64,000 nucleotides of DNA. Origin: Enterobacter cancerogenus (GTDB taxonomy: Bacteria; Pseudomonadota; Gammaproteobacteria; Enterobacterales; Enterobacteriaceae). Positions 26,716-35,658 of the stretch are shown piece by piece. The position numbers and the translations under genes were made by a program. The stretch spans positions 1,798,001 through 1,862,000 of the forward strand of contig NZ_CP077290.1 in NCBI RefSeq assembly GCF_019047785.1. Reading direction: 5' to 3'. Each line of letters begins with the position of its first letter. The first letter of the stretch is position 1. The notes under the pieces are model-generated. The model was not told the DNA's origin. It did no database searches and worked only from the letters and a program-made list of their open reading frames with translations.

Positions 26716-29313
26716 TTATACTGCCGTCTGGAAGATAACCCCGTCCGCCTTCTCGGTGTACTGAGAAAGCTGGTCGAAGTTCAGATAGCGATAGGTATCA
26801 ACCGCCGTCTTATCTACCTGAGCAACAAAAGTCTGGTACTCTTCCGGCGTTGGCAGCTTGCCAATCAGCGCCGCAACCGCCGCCAGCTCCGCAGAGGCCA
26901 GGAAGACGTTAGCTCCCGTACCTAAACGGTTAGGGAAGTTACGGGTAGAGGTAGAGACCACCGTCGCACCGTCTGCCACGCGTGCCTGGTTACCCATGCA
27001 CAGGGAACAGCCAGGGATTTCGATACGCGCACCGCTCTTACCAAACACGCTGTAGTAGCCCTCTTCGGTCAGCTGTGCCGCGTCCATACGGGTTGGCGGT
27101 GCCACCCACAGACGCGTCGGCAGCTGGCCTTTGTGAGTATCCAGCAGCTTGCCCGCCGCGCGGAAGTGGCCGATGTTGGTCATGCACGAGCCGATAAACA
27201 CTTCGTCGATCTTCTCGCCCTGCACCTCGGACAGCGGACGGGCGTCGTCCGGATCGTTTGGCGCGCACAGGATTGGCTCTTTGATATCCGCCAGATCGAT
27301 GTCGATCACTGCCGCATACTCTGCGTCAGCATCGGCTTCCAGCAGCTGCGGATCGGCCAGCCATTTTTCCATACCCTGAATACGACGCTCCAGCGTACGA
27401 CGGTCGCCGTAGCCTTCAGCAATCATCCACTTCAGCAGCACGATGTTCGACGTCAGGTACTCTTCAATTGGCGCTTTGTTCAGCTTGATGGTACAGCCCG
27501 CGGCAGAACGCTCGGCGGAGGCATCAGTCAGCTCGAAAGCCTGCTCCACTTTCAGATCCGGCAGCCCTTCAATCTCGAGGATGCGGCCAGAGAAGATGTT
27601 TTTCTTGCCCTTCTTCTCTACGGTCAGCAGGCCCTGTTTGATGGCATACAGCGGGATAGCGTGAACCAGGTCGCGCAGGGTGATACCCGGCTGCATTTTA
27701 CCTTTGAAGCGCACCAGCACGGACTCCGGCATATCCAGCGGCATTACGCCGGTCGCAGCGGCAAACGCCACCAGACCTGACCCGGCCGGGAAGGAGATCC
27801 CGATTGGGAAACGGGTATGGGAGTCACCACCAGTACCGACGGTATCCGGCAGCAGCATGCGGTTCAGCCAGGAGTGGATCACGCCGTCGCCCGGACGCAG
27901 GGAAACGCCGCCACGGTTCATGATAAAGTCCGGCAGCGTGTGGTGCGTGGTGACGTCAACTGGCTTCGGATAGGCCGCGGTGTGGCAGAAGGACTGCATC
28001 ACCAGATCGGAAGAGAAGCCCAGGCACGCCAGGTCTTTCAGTTCGTCACGCGTCATTGGGCCGGTGGTATCCTGAGACCCCACAGAGGTCATCTTAGGTT
28101 CGCAGTAAGCGCCCGGACGGACACCCGCTACGCCGCAGGCGCGGCCAACCATTTTCTGAGCCAGGGAGTAGCCGCGGCTGCTTTCCGCCACGTCTTTCGC
28201 CTGACGGAACACGTCTGAGTGCGGCAGACCGAGCGCGTCACGCGCTTTGGTGGTCAGGCCACGGCCAATAATCAGCGGAATACGGCCACCGGCGCGGACT
28301 TCGTCGATCAGCACGTCGGTTTTCAGCGTGAAGCTTGCCAGCAGTTCGTTGGTTTCGTGGTTACGCACTTCACCCTTGAACGGGTAAACGTCAATCACAT
28401 CGCCCATGTTCAGGTTAGAAACATCCACTTCGATCGGCAGCGCGCCCGCATCTTCCATGGTGTTAAAGAAGATAGGCGCAATTTTGCCACCGAGGCACAG
28501 GCCGCCGCCGCGTTTGTTCGGCACATGAGGGATATCATCGCCCATGAACCACAGCACGGAGTTGGTTGCAGATTTACGCGAAGAGCCAGTACCCACAACG
28601 TCACCGACGTAGGCCAGCGGGAAACCTTTTTGCTGCAGGGCCTCGATCTGTTTGATCGGGCCAACGCTGCCAGGCTGATCCGGCTCGATGCCTTCGCGGG
28701 CGTTTTTCAGCATCGCCAGCGCGTGCAGAGGGATATCCGGGCGAGACCACGCATCCGGTGCCGGGGAGAGGTCATCGGTGTTAGTTTCACCGGTCACTTT
28801 GAAGACGGTAACCGTGATTTTTTCGGCCAGGGCAGGACGGTTCAGGAACCATTCGGCATCGGCCCAGGACTGCATTACCTGCTTCGCGTAGACGTTACCC
28901 GCTTTGGCTTTCTCTTCCACATCGTAGAAGTTATCGAACATCAGCAGCGTTGAAGAGAGCGCTTTGGCAGCAATCGGTGCCAGCTTTTCGTTGTCCAGCG
29001 CGTCAATCAGCGGATGAATGTTATAGCCGCCCTGCATGGTGCCGAGCAGTTCAATCGCTTTTTCAGGAGTAACCAGTGGGGAGGTCGCTTCGCCTTTGGC
29101 AACGGCGGCAAGGAATCCGGCTTTTACGTAGGCAGCTTCATCTACGCCAGGCGGTACACGGTTGATCAGCAGATCTAAAAGGAATTCTTCTTCGCCCGCA
29201 GGCGGGTTCTTCAGCAGCTCGACGAGCGCGGCCATTTGGGTTGCATCTAAAGGTTTGGGTACAATTCCCTCGGCGGCACGTTCTGCTACGTGCTTACGGT
29301 ATTCTTCTAGCAC
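26716..29313 (-). CDS. acnB: Aconitate hydratase B
   Basis: Main TCA-cycle aconitase, also 2-methylisocitrate dehydratase and, without its cluster, an mRNA-binding protein. The 865 residues match E. coli AcnB: an N-terminal HEAT-like domain (1 to about 160), the swivel domain next ([21 protein letters not shown]), then the core. Cluster ligands C710 (GSCMTN), C769 and C772 (GCSLCMG) are present. The start is GTG 29313 with AGGAG seven bases upstream, giving [16 protein letters not shown]; upstream in-frame ATGs at 29334 and 29340 lie before that Shine-Dalgarno sequence. Confidence 0.97.
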   Translation of the reverse strand: MLEEYRKHVAERAAEGIVPKPLDATQMAALVELLKNPPAGEEEFLLDLLINRVPPGVDEAAYVKAGFLAAVAKGEATSPLVTPEKAIELLGTMQGGYNIHPLIDALDNEKLAPIAAKALSSTLLMFDNFYDVEEKAKAGNVYAKQVMQSWADAEWFLNRPALAEKITVTVFKVTGETNTDDLSPAPDAWSRPDIPLHALAMLKNAREGIEPDQPGSVGPIKQIEALQQKGFPLAYVGDVVGTGSSRKSATNSVLWFMGDDIPHVPNKRGGGLCLGGKIAPIFFNTMEDAGALPIEVDVSNLNMGDVIDVYPFKGEVRNHETNELLASFTLKTDVLIDEVRAGGRIPLIIGRGLTTKARDALGLPHSDVFRQAKDVAESSRGYSLAQKMVGRACGVAGVRPGAYCEPKMTSVGSQDTTGPMTRDELKDLACLGFSSDLVMQSFCHTAAYPKPVDVTTHHTLPDFIMNRGGVSLRPGDGVIHSWLNRMLLPDTVGTGGDSHTRFPIGISFPAGSGLVAFAAATGVMPLDMPESVLVRFKGKMQPGITLRDLVHAIPLYAIKQGLLTVEKKGKKNIFSGRILEIEGLPDLKVEQAFELTDASAERSAAGCTIKLNKAPIEEYLTSNIVLLKWMIAEGYGDRRTLERRIQGMEKWLADPQLLEADADAEYAAVIDIDLADIKEPILCAPNDPDDARPLSEVQGEKIDEVFIGSCMTNIGHFRAAGKLLDTHKGQLPTRLWVAPPTRMDAAQLTEEGYYSVFGKSGARIEIPGCSLCMGNQARVADGATVVSTSTRNFPNRLGTGANVFLASAELAAVAALIGKLPTPEEYQTFVAQVDKTAVDTYRYLNFDQLSQYTEKADGVIFQTAV

Positions 29314-29413
29314 GACGGTTCTCCTCGCTCTCATTGTCATATGCGGCCGGCGTTCTCTTCACGCTCCTGTGAGACAGCAGTTTGTAGGGTAAATGCCCGA
29401 TACCGCGTCGGCC

Positions 29414-29442
29414 AGCATAGCAGGATTTCTGCACAGTGTTAA
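29414..29442 (-). promoter_or_regulatory. Predicted acnB promoter
   Basis: On the minus strand TTAACA (29442-29437) and TATGCT (29419-29414) are 17 bp apart, and TGC before the -10 makes it extended. Predicted start near 29407 gives a leader of about 95 bases. Confidence 0.65.
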
Positions 29443-29523
29443 TCTGTTTACAAAAAAGCAACATTAAATACTTTGCTGAATCGTTAAGAATGGTATAGCG
29501 GGCAGACGAGGCCAATTTGAGGG

Positions 29524-29550
29524 ACAAAAAAACCGCCTGAAAGGCGGTGA
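29524..29550 (-). terminator. Orphan minus-strand terminator between acnB and yacH
   Basis: On the minus strand an ACCGCC/GGCGGT stem with a short TTTCA loop is followed by seven T residues. It lies upstream of the predicted acnB promoter and no recognised gene ends there. The rest of the 430-bp acnB-yacH gap holds the acnB promoter and no convincing gene. Confidence 0.75.
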
Positions 29551-29743
29551 GTTTGTTGCCTTGCGGTGGCTGGCAGGTTTGCGGCAGGTGCATTTACAGA
29601 ATTGTGTAATAAATACTCACACTCTTTATCCGGACCTTCTGGTGAATTCCCAACAATCGTCAAAACTGTAAAAGACGGGTGAATAATACTCGCGGCAATT
29701 GCAACGCCTGAGGGCATTGCGCTGGTCTCGTCGGAGTCACTAT

Positions 29744-31258
29744 ATGAAGTTGCCCCTTAAGCCACATCTGCTTGTTCTTCTGTGCAGTACCGGGTTATTC
29801 GCCGCCTCTGGCGTGATGTTTGTTAAAAGCCGCACGACAGAAACGCCGGTCTCCCCTGCGCCTGTCGCGCAACAACCCGTCACCCCAACTGCTCAGCCCG
29901 CGCCGGTCGTTGCCCCGACTTATACTGCGGCTCAAATCGATCAGTGGACGGCGCCCATTGCGCTCTACCCCGATGCGCTGCTTTCGCAAATCCTGATGGC
30001 CTCAACCTACCCTTCAAACGTCATCCAGGCCGCGCAGTGGTCGCAGGACAATCCAAAATTGCAGGGCGACGCTGCGATCCAGGCTGTCTCCGGCCAGCCG
30101 TGGGATGCCAGCGTAAAATCGCTGGTTGCCTTCCCACAGCTGATGACGCTGATGGGCGGTAACCCTGAGTGGGTGCAAAATTTAGGAAATGCATTTCTGG
30201 CCCAGCCGAAGGACGTCATGGACTCCGTGCAGCGTCTTCGCGCGCTGGCGCAGCAAACCGGCGCGCTGCAATCAACTCCTCAGCAGACGGTGACCACGGT
30301 TAAAAAAGCCGCGCCCGCCAAAAGTACCACCTCAACGGTCGTCGCCGCGCCTGCAAGCGAGACGGTGATAAAGATTGAGCCCGCCGATCCGCAGGTAGTG
30401 TATGTACCCACCTATAACCCAACGACCGTCTACGGCACCTGGCCAAACGCCAGCTATCCGCCGGTTTATCTCCCCCCGTCTCCCGGCGAGCAGTTCACCA
30501 ACAGCTTTGTAAAAGGGTTCGGCTATAGCCTCGGCGTGGCTACTACCTATGCGCTGTTCAGCAATATCGACTGGGACGATGACGACGATCACCACCACCA
30601 CGATGATGATTATTATCACCATGACGGATACTCGCATAACGGCGATAACATCAATATCAACGTCAATAATTTCAATAAAATAACCGGCGAGCACCGCACG
30701 GATAACAATATGGTGTGGCAGCACAACCCGGCGTATCGCAACGGGGTGCCCTATACCAACAGCCAGCTTGCCAGCCGGTTCCATCCGACGTCGACCCCCA
30801 CCGGATTGAGCGCGACGCAGCATCAGCCGGTTAACCGCGACAGTCAGCGTCAGGCGGCATTGGCGCAGGTGCAAAAATCGACCGGGAAATCGCTGTCGCA
30901 ACTGCAGCATCCCGTCACCCGCAACGTGCAGCACCCCGCCTCCACCCAGCAGCTAAGGCAGATCACTCAACGCAATAACTACCGGGGCTACGACGGGATA
31001 AAGCCGCACGCGCAGCAGGCAAATAACCACGCCCTTCAGGATCGCCTGCAGACCGAGCGACGCGCGCAAAGCCAGCACCCTCAGCACTACGCCAACGCCC
31101 TGAGCGGCAACGACAGCCGTTCTCCGAGCTGGCAGGCGCAGCAGCAGCGCGGGTTGCAAAGCCGTCAGCGAGCATCGCTGAGCGATGAACAGCGTGCCAG
31201 CCTCAGACAACAGGCGTCTGAACGCCACGCCGAACACCGAGAATTCCGCCACCATTAA
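29744..31258 (+). CDS. yacH: DUF3300 family exported protein YacH
   Basis: A 504-residue protein of unknown function. An N-terminal hydrophobic segment (LLVLLCSTGLFAASGVMF) is a signal anchor or uncleaved signal. The DUF3300 domain covers about residues 60-260 (APIALYPDALLSQILMASTYP, FPQLMTLMGGNPEWVQNLG, YVPTYNPTTVYG). It is followed by an Asp/His-rich stretch (DWDDDDDHHHHDDDYYHH) that could bind metal, and a Gln/Arg/His-rich tail. Shorter than E. coli YacH (about 617 residues), mainly in the low-complexity part. ATG 29744 follows GGAG. The next gene follows after 10 bp, so the two are an operon. Confidence 0.82.
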   Translation: MKLPLKPHLLVLLCSTGLFAASGVMFVKSRTTETPVSPAPVAQQPVTPTAQPAPVVAPTYTAAQIDQWTAPIALYPDALLSQILMASTYPSNVIQAAQWSQDNPKLQGDAAIQAVSGQPWDASVKSLVAFPQLMTLMGGNPEWVQNLGNAFLAQPKDVMDSVQRLRALAQQTGALQSTPQQTVTTVKKAAPAKSTTSTVVAAPASETVIKIEPADPQVVYVPTYNPTTVYGTWPNASYPPVYLPPSPGEQFTNSFVKGFGYSLGVATTYALFSNIDWDDDDDHHHHDDDYYHHDGYSHNGDNININVNNFNKITGEHRTDNNMVWQHNPAYRNGVPYTNSQLASRFHPTSTPTGLSATQHQPVNRDSQRQAALAQVQKSTGKSLSQLQHPVTRNVQHPASTQQLRQITQRNNYRGYDGIKPHAQQANNHALQDRLQTERRAQSQHPQHYANALSGNDSRSPSWQAQQQRGLQSRQRASLSDEQRASLRQQASERHAEHREFRHH

Positions 31259-31268
31259 GGACATCATG

Positions 31269-32060
31269 ATGAAAAAACAACTGATTGGCGGCGTACTGTT
31301 GCTTATGGTATCCACCTTCGCCCTGGCCCAGCAGAATTTCACGACGCCGGGACAGGCAACGGACGCCCTGACAAAAGCCATCAGCGAGCAAAACGAGGAG
31401 GCATTAAACAGCCTGCTCGGCGATAACTGGCGTGATTACCTGCCGCCTGAGGGCGTTGACCCTGAAGCCGTGGCGCGTTTTTTACGCGACTGGAAGGTCA
31501 GCCATCACGTCGCCATTAACGGCAATACCGCCCATCTCTATGTTGGAGAAAACGGCTGGCAGCTGCCCATACCCGTCGTGAAAAAAACCGACGGCTGGCA
31601 GTTTGATATGCAAAAAGCCGCCGACGAGATCCAGACGCGTGAAATCGGGCGCAACGAGCTTGCGGCAATTGAAGCCTTACACGCCTATGTGGACGCGCAG
31701 CAGAGCTATTTTGCGCTGAATCAGCATTACGCCGAAAAAATCGTCAGCGCTGAAGGAAAAAAAGATGGTCTGTACTGGCCCGTCTCACCGGGCGAAGCGC
31801 CCAGCCCGCTCGGACCGGCATTTAGCCCGCAAGAGCCTGGCGCCGGTTATCACGGCTATCGTTTCCGGATCCTGCCAGATAAAGAGGGCTTTGCGATGAT
31901 CGCCTGGCCGGTGCGTTACGGTCAGACGGGCGTGATGAGCTTTATGATTAATCAGGACGACAGGGTTTATCAGGCCGATCTCGGCAGTGGAACCGGGCAA
32001 AAAGCAGAGGATGTAACCTCCTTCCACCTGGATAAAAGCTGGGAAGCCGTCGCGCCATAA
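31269..32060 (+). CDS. DUF2950 family exported protein
   Basis: A 263-residue protein with a cleavable signal peptide (MKKQLIGGVLLLMVSTFALAQ). The mature part shows the DUF2950 pattern: FTTPGQATDALTKAI, a TRR-like NEL motif (GRNELAAIEALHAYVDAQ) and GYHGYRFRIL followed by GFAMIAWPVRYGQTGVMSF. The function is unknown. AAGGA before the ATG pair (31266, 31269) fits 31269 best. It is paired with the DUF3300 gene, an association known in other Gram-negative bacteria; E. coli K-12 has no counterpart here as far as I recall. Confidence 0.82.
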   Translation: MKKQLIGGVLLLMVSTFALAQQNFTTPGQATDALTKAISEQNEEALNSLLGDNWRDYLPPEGVDPEAVARFLRDWKVSHHVAINGNTAHLYVGENGWQLPIPVVKKTDGWQFDMQKAADEIQTREIGRNELAAIEALHAYVDAQQSYFALNQHYAEKIVSAEGKKDGLYWPVSPGEAPSPLGPAFSPQEPGAGYHGYRFRILPDKEGFAMIAWPVRYGQTGVMSFMINQDDRVYQADLGSGTGQKAEDVTSFHLDKSWEAVAP

Positions 32061-32098
32061 ATCCTTCGAGTGGCGCGCTGGTTCAGCACGGCAAAAGC

Positions 32099-32124
32099 AA
32101 AAAAAACGCCTCCGAAGAGGCGTT
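32099..32124 (-). terminator. lpd terminator
   Basis: On the minus strand AACGCCTC-TTCG-GAGGCGTT, a stable UUCG tetraloop hairpin, is followed by eight T residues. It lies just after the lpd stop. Confidence 0.9.
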
Positions 32125-32142
32125 TATCAGCAATAAAGAAAC

Positions 32143-33567
32143 TTATTTCTTCTTCGCTTTGGCGTTTGGCAGGTCGGTGATGCTACCTTCAAACACTTCT
32201 GCCGCCAGGCCCACAGACTCGTGCAGAGTCGGGTGCGCGTGGATGGTCAGCGCGATGTCTTCAGCATCACAGCCCATTTCGATCGCCAGGCCGATTTCGC
32301 CCAGCAGCTCGCCGCCGTTGGTCCCGACAATCGCACCACCGATAACACGGTGAGATTCTTTGTCGAAGATAAGCTTGGTCATACCGTCTGCGCAGTCAGA
32401 AGCGATAGCACGGCCAGAAGCAGCCCACGGGAAGGTGGCGGTTTCGTAGCTGATGCCTTTCTCTTTCGCTTCTTTCTCGGTCAGACCCACCCAGGCAACT
32501 TCTGGCTCGGTGTAGGCGATAGATGGGATCACTTTCGGATCGAAGTAGTGCTTCATGCCCGCGATAACTTCAGCGGCAACGTGACCTTCGTGAACACCTT
32601 TGTGTGCCAGCATTGGCTGACCAACGATATCGCCGATAGCAAAGATGTGTGGCACGTTGGTGCGCAGCTGCTTGTCAACGCGGATGAAGCCACGGTCGTC
32701 CACTTCCACGCCGGCTTTGCCTGCGTCGAGGTTTTTACCGTTCGGCACACGGCCGATAGCCACCAGCACGGCGTCGTAACGCTGTGGTTCTGCAGGGGCT
32801 TTTTTGCCTTCCATGGAAACGTAAATACCGTCTTCTTTCGCTTCAACGGCAGTCACTTTGGTTTCCAGCATCAGGTTGAACTTCTTGCTGATGCGCTTGG
32901 TGAAGACTTTAACGATGTCTTTGTCAGCAGCCGGGATCACCTGGTCGAACATTTCAACCACGTCAATGTCTGAACCCAGCGCGTGGTACACGGTACCCAT
33001 TTCCAGACCGATGATACCGCCACCCATTACCAGCAGACGCTTAGGAACGGTTTTCAGCTCCAGCGCATCGGTGGAATCCCATACGCGTGGGTCTTCATGT
33101 GGAATGAACGGCAGTTCGATCGGACGGGAACCCGCCGCGATGATCGCGTTGTCGAAGTTGATCACGGTTTTGCCGTTTTCACCTTCCACTTCCAGGGTGT
33201 TCGCCCCGGTGAATTTACCCAGACCGTTAACCACTTTCACTTTACGGCCTTTGGCCATACCTGCCAGACCGCCGGTCAGCTGAGTGATAACTTTCTCTTT
33301 CCAGGTACGAATTTTGTCGATATCGGTTTTCGGCTCGCCGAAGACGATACCGTGTTCAGCCAGCGCTTTGGCTTCTTCGATAACTTTCGCTACGTGCAGC
33401 AGCGCTTTAGAAGGGATACAGCCGACGTTCAGACAAACACCGCCGAGGGTGTTGTAACGTTCTACGATGACGGTTTCCAGACCTAAATCCGCAGCGCGGA
33501 ATGCTGCGGAATAACCTGCCGGGCCTGCCCCAAGTACTACGACCTGAGTTTTGATTTCTGTGCTCAT
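32143..33567 (-). CDS. lpd: Dihydrolipoamide dehydrogenase (E3)
   Basis: FAD enzyme that reoxidises lipoamide in pyruvate and 2-oxoglutarate dehydrogenases and the glycine cleavage system. The 474 residues match E. coli Lpd. The FAD motif VLGAGPAGYSAA, redox disulphide C45/C50 (GGVCLNVGCIPS), NAD motif MGGGIIGLEMG and the C-terminal HAHPTLHE with the catalytic His-Glu pair are intact. ATG 33567 is preferred over the adjacent ATG 33570, which is only two bases from AGAGG. It has its own promoter region after the aceF terminator, so it can be expressed apart from aceEF. Confidence 0.97.
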   Translation of the reverse strand: MSTEIKTQVVVLGAGPAGYSAAFRAADLGLETVIVERYNTLGGVCLNVGCIPSKALLHVAKVIEEAKALAEHGIVFGEPKTDIDKIRTWKEKVITQLTGGLAGMAKGRKVKVVNGLGKFTGANTLEVEGENGKTVINFDNAIIAAGSRPIELPFIPHEDPRVWDSTDALELKTVPKRLLVMGGGIIGLEMGTVYHALGSDIDVVEMFDQVIPAADKDIVKVFTKRISKKFNLMLETKVTAVEAKEDGIYVSMEGKKAPAEPQRYDAVLVAIGRVPNGKNLDAGKAGVEVDDRGFIRVDKQLRTNVPHIFAIGDIVGQPMLAHKGVHEGHVAAEVIAGMKHYFDPKVIPSIAYTEPEVAWVGLTEKEAKEKGISYETATFPWAASGRAIASDCADGMTKLIFDKESHRVIGGAIVGTNGGELLGEIGLAIEMGCDAEDIALTIHAHPTLHESVGLAAEVFEGSITDLPNAKAKKK

Positions 33568-33619
33568 CATGACCTCTTAATTTATACCCGTCGTCCACCG
33601 GGTCGTTCTATCCGCCCGT

Positions 33620-33645
33620 ATTTTACAAAATTGTTAACAATTTTG
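33620..33645 (-). promoter_or_regulatory. lpd promoter region with a 20-bp palindrome
   Basis: A perfect palindrome with arms CAAAATTGTT and AACAATTTTG (33626-33645) lies directly upstream of an extended -10 (TG-TAAAAT, -10 at 33625-33620), in the spacer. A weak TTTCAA could be the -35. The AT-rich palindrome may be an operator; ArcA control of lpd is known in E. coli but the factor here is not shown by the sequence. Confidence 0.55.
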
Positions 33646-33710
33646 AAACAACAAACGGCTCATGAATTCTCGCTTTCGCCAGTAACCTCACTGACATCAC
33701 AAGGTTACCA

Positions 33711-33740
33711 GAAAAAAGCCGGCCGTCTGGCCGGCTTTTC
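33711..33740 (-). terminator. aceF terminator
   Basis: On the minus strand GCCGGCC and GGCCGGC arms around a four-base loop, extended by AAAA/TTTT pairs, then a T run. It lies just after the aceF stop and before the lpd promoter, so most aceEF transcripts should end here. Confidence 0.85.
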
Positions 33741-33742
33741 GA

Positions 33743-35644
33743 TTACATCACCAGGCGGCGAATGTCGCTCAGGGTGTTGTTAATGATGGTGATGAAACGC
33801 GCACCATCTGCACCGTCGATAACGCGGTGGTCGAAGGAGAGAGAGATTGGCATCATCAGACGCGGCACAAACTCTTTACCATTCCACACCGGCTCCATCG
33901 CGGACTTGGACACACCGAGGATGGCCACTTCCGGCGCGTTCACAATCGGTGCGAAGTGGGTCGTACCCAGGCCGCCGATGCTGGAGATAGTGAAGCAGCC
34001 GCCCTGCATTTCACCGGCAGTCAGCTTACCATCACGCGCTTTTTTGGAGATGGTGGTCAGTTCACGGGACAGCTCGGTAATGCTCTTCTTGTTCACGTCT
34101 TTGAAGACCGGAACAACCAGACCATTTGGCGTATCAACCGCAACACCGATGTTGATGTATTTCTTCAGCGTCAGCTTCTGGCCGTCTTCGGACAGGGAGC
34201 TGTTGAAACGTGGCATCTGTTCCAGCGCCGCCGCAACCGCTTTCATGATGAAGACCACTGGGGTGAATTTCACGTCCAGTTTACGCTTCTCAGCTTCGGC
34301 GTTCTGCTGTTTACGGAACGCTTCCAGATCGGTGATATCGGTCTTATCGAAGTGCGTAACGTGCGGGATCATCACCCAGTTACGGCTCAGGTTAGCACCA
34401 GAGATTTTCTGGATACGGCCCAGTTCCACTTCTTCGATTTCGCCGAACTTGCTGAAGTCCACTTTTGGCCATGGCAGCATGCCCGGGATACCGCCGCCAG
34501 CGGCTGCAGCAGGTGCAGCTTCGGCGCGTTTCACCGCGTCTTTCACGTATGTCTGAACGTCTTCACGCAGGATACGACCTTTACGACCGGTCCCTTTCAC
34601 TTTCGCCAGGTTTACACCGAACTCGCGCGCCAGGCGACGAATCAGCGGTGTAGCGTGGACGTAAGCATCGTTTTCGGCGAACTCGGATTTGCCTTCCGCT
34701 TTTGCAGCAGGGGCAGCAGCAGGTTTAGCAGCCTGAGCCGGTGCAGCAGCCGGAGCTGGAGCAGCCGCGGCAGCCTGAGCGGCCGCAGGCGCAGCGCCTT
34801 CTACTTCGAAGACCATGATCAGAGAACCGGTAGACACTTTGTCGCCGGTGCTGATTTTGATCTCTTTAACGGTACCTGCGAACGGCGCAGGAACTTCCAT
34901 GGAAGCCTTGTCGCCTTCAACGGTGATCAGTGACTGTTCAGCGGCAACTTTGTCGCCCACTTTCACCATCACTTCGGTCACTTCAACTTCGTCACCGCCG
35001 ATGTCCGGTACGTTTACGTCTTTCGCACCGCCAGCCGCTGCTGGTGCAGCCGCCTGGGCCGGAGCCGCTTCGGCTTTCGCCGGAGCCGCCGCGCCTTCAG
35101 CGCCAGCCACTTCAAAGACCATGATCAGGGAGCCGGTAGACACTTTGTCACCGGTGTTGATTTTGATCTCTTTAACGGTACCTGCGAACGGCGCAGGGAC
35201 TTCCATAGAGGCTTTGTCGCCTTCTACGGTGATCAGGGACTGTTCAGCCGTAACGGTATCGCCTACTTTCACCAGGATTTCAGTGACTTCAACTTCATCA
35301 CCGCCGATGTCAGGCACGTTAACGTCTTTCGCTGCCGCAGCAGCAGGTGCTGCAGCCGGAGCGGCTTCTTTCTTCTCTTCTGCCTTAGCAGGTGCAGCAT
35401 CAGCTGCACCGTCGGCGGAATCGAAAATCATGATCAGTTTGCCCGTCTCGGTTTTATCGCCAACAGAGACTTTGATCTCTTTAACGATGCCAGCCTGAGG
35501 AGACGGTACTTCCATAGAGGCTTTGTCGCCCTCTACGGTGATCAGCGACTGTTCAGCTTCAACTTTGTCGCCCACTTTGACCAGGATCTCGGTGATTTCA
35601 ACTTCATCAGCCCCGATGTCCGGTACATTGATTTCGATAGCCAT
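33743..35644 (-). CDS. aceF: Dihydrolipoyl acetyltransferase (E2 of pyruvate dehydrogenase)
   Basis: Core of the PDH complex; moves acetyl groups from lipoamide to CoA. The 633 residues show three lipoyl domains with lipoylated lysines K41, K144 and K246 (EGDKAS), joined by Ala/Pro-rich linkers, then the peripheral subunit-binding domain ([23 protein letters not shown]) and the catalytic domain with H606 and D610 ([10 protein letters not shown]). It lies 14 bp after aceE and is followed by a terminator. Lipoyl domains 2 and 3 are nearly identical at protein level. Confidence 0.97.
   Translation of the reverse strand: MAIEINVPDIGADEVEITEILVKVGDKVEAEQSLITVEGDKASMEVPSPQAGIVKEIKVSVGDKTETGKLIMIFDSADGAADAAPAKAEEKKEAAPAAAPAAAAAKDVNVPDIGGDEVEVTEILVKVGDTVTAEQSLITVEGDKASMEVPAPFAGTVKEIKINTGDKVSTGSLIMVFEVAGAEGAAAPAKAEAAPAQAAAPAAAGGAKDVNVPDIGGDEVEVTEVMVKVGDKVAAEQSLITVEGDKASMEVPAPFAGTVKEIKISTGDKVSTGSLIMVFEVEGAAPAAAQAAAAAPAPAAAPAQAAKPAAAPAAKAEGKSEFAENDAYVHATPLIRRLAREFGVNLAKVKGTGRKGRILREDVQTYVKDAVKRAEAAPAAAAGGGIPGMLPWPKVDFSKFGEIEEVELGRIQKISGANLSRNWVMIPHVTHFDKTDITDLEAFRKQQNAEAEKRKLDVKFTPVVFIMKAVAAALEQMPRFNSSLSEDGQKLTLKKYINIGVAVDTPNGLVVPVFKDVNKKSITELSRELTTISKKARDGKLTAGEMQGGCFTISSIGGLGTTHFAPIVNAPEVAILGVSKSAMEPVWNGKEFVPRLMMPISLSFDHRVIDGADGARFITIINNTLSDIRRLVM
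34784..35326 (-). repeat. Tandem lipoyl-domain repeats 2 and 3 in aceF
   Basis: The DNA for lipoyl domains 3 (about 34784-35020) and 2 (about 35099-35326) is repeated at a 306-bp offset with few differences by eye, for example over the [20 protein letters not shown] segment. Domain 1 (about 35417-35641) is more diverged. Confidence 0.8.
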
Positions 35645-35658
35645 TATTCTTTTACCTC

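Noticed and set aside
29484..29717. 77-codon minus-strand frame between acnB and yacH
   Set aside because: It reads through a strong terminator and has no convincing ribosome site or homology, so it is not called as a gene.
33827..34933. Plus-strand open frame of 368 codons opposite aceF
   Set aside because: Antisense to the lipoyl and catalytic domains and full of Ser/Arg repeats produced by the complementary repeats.
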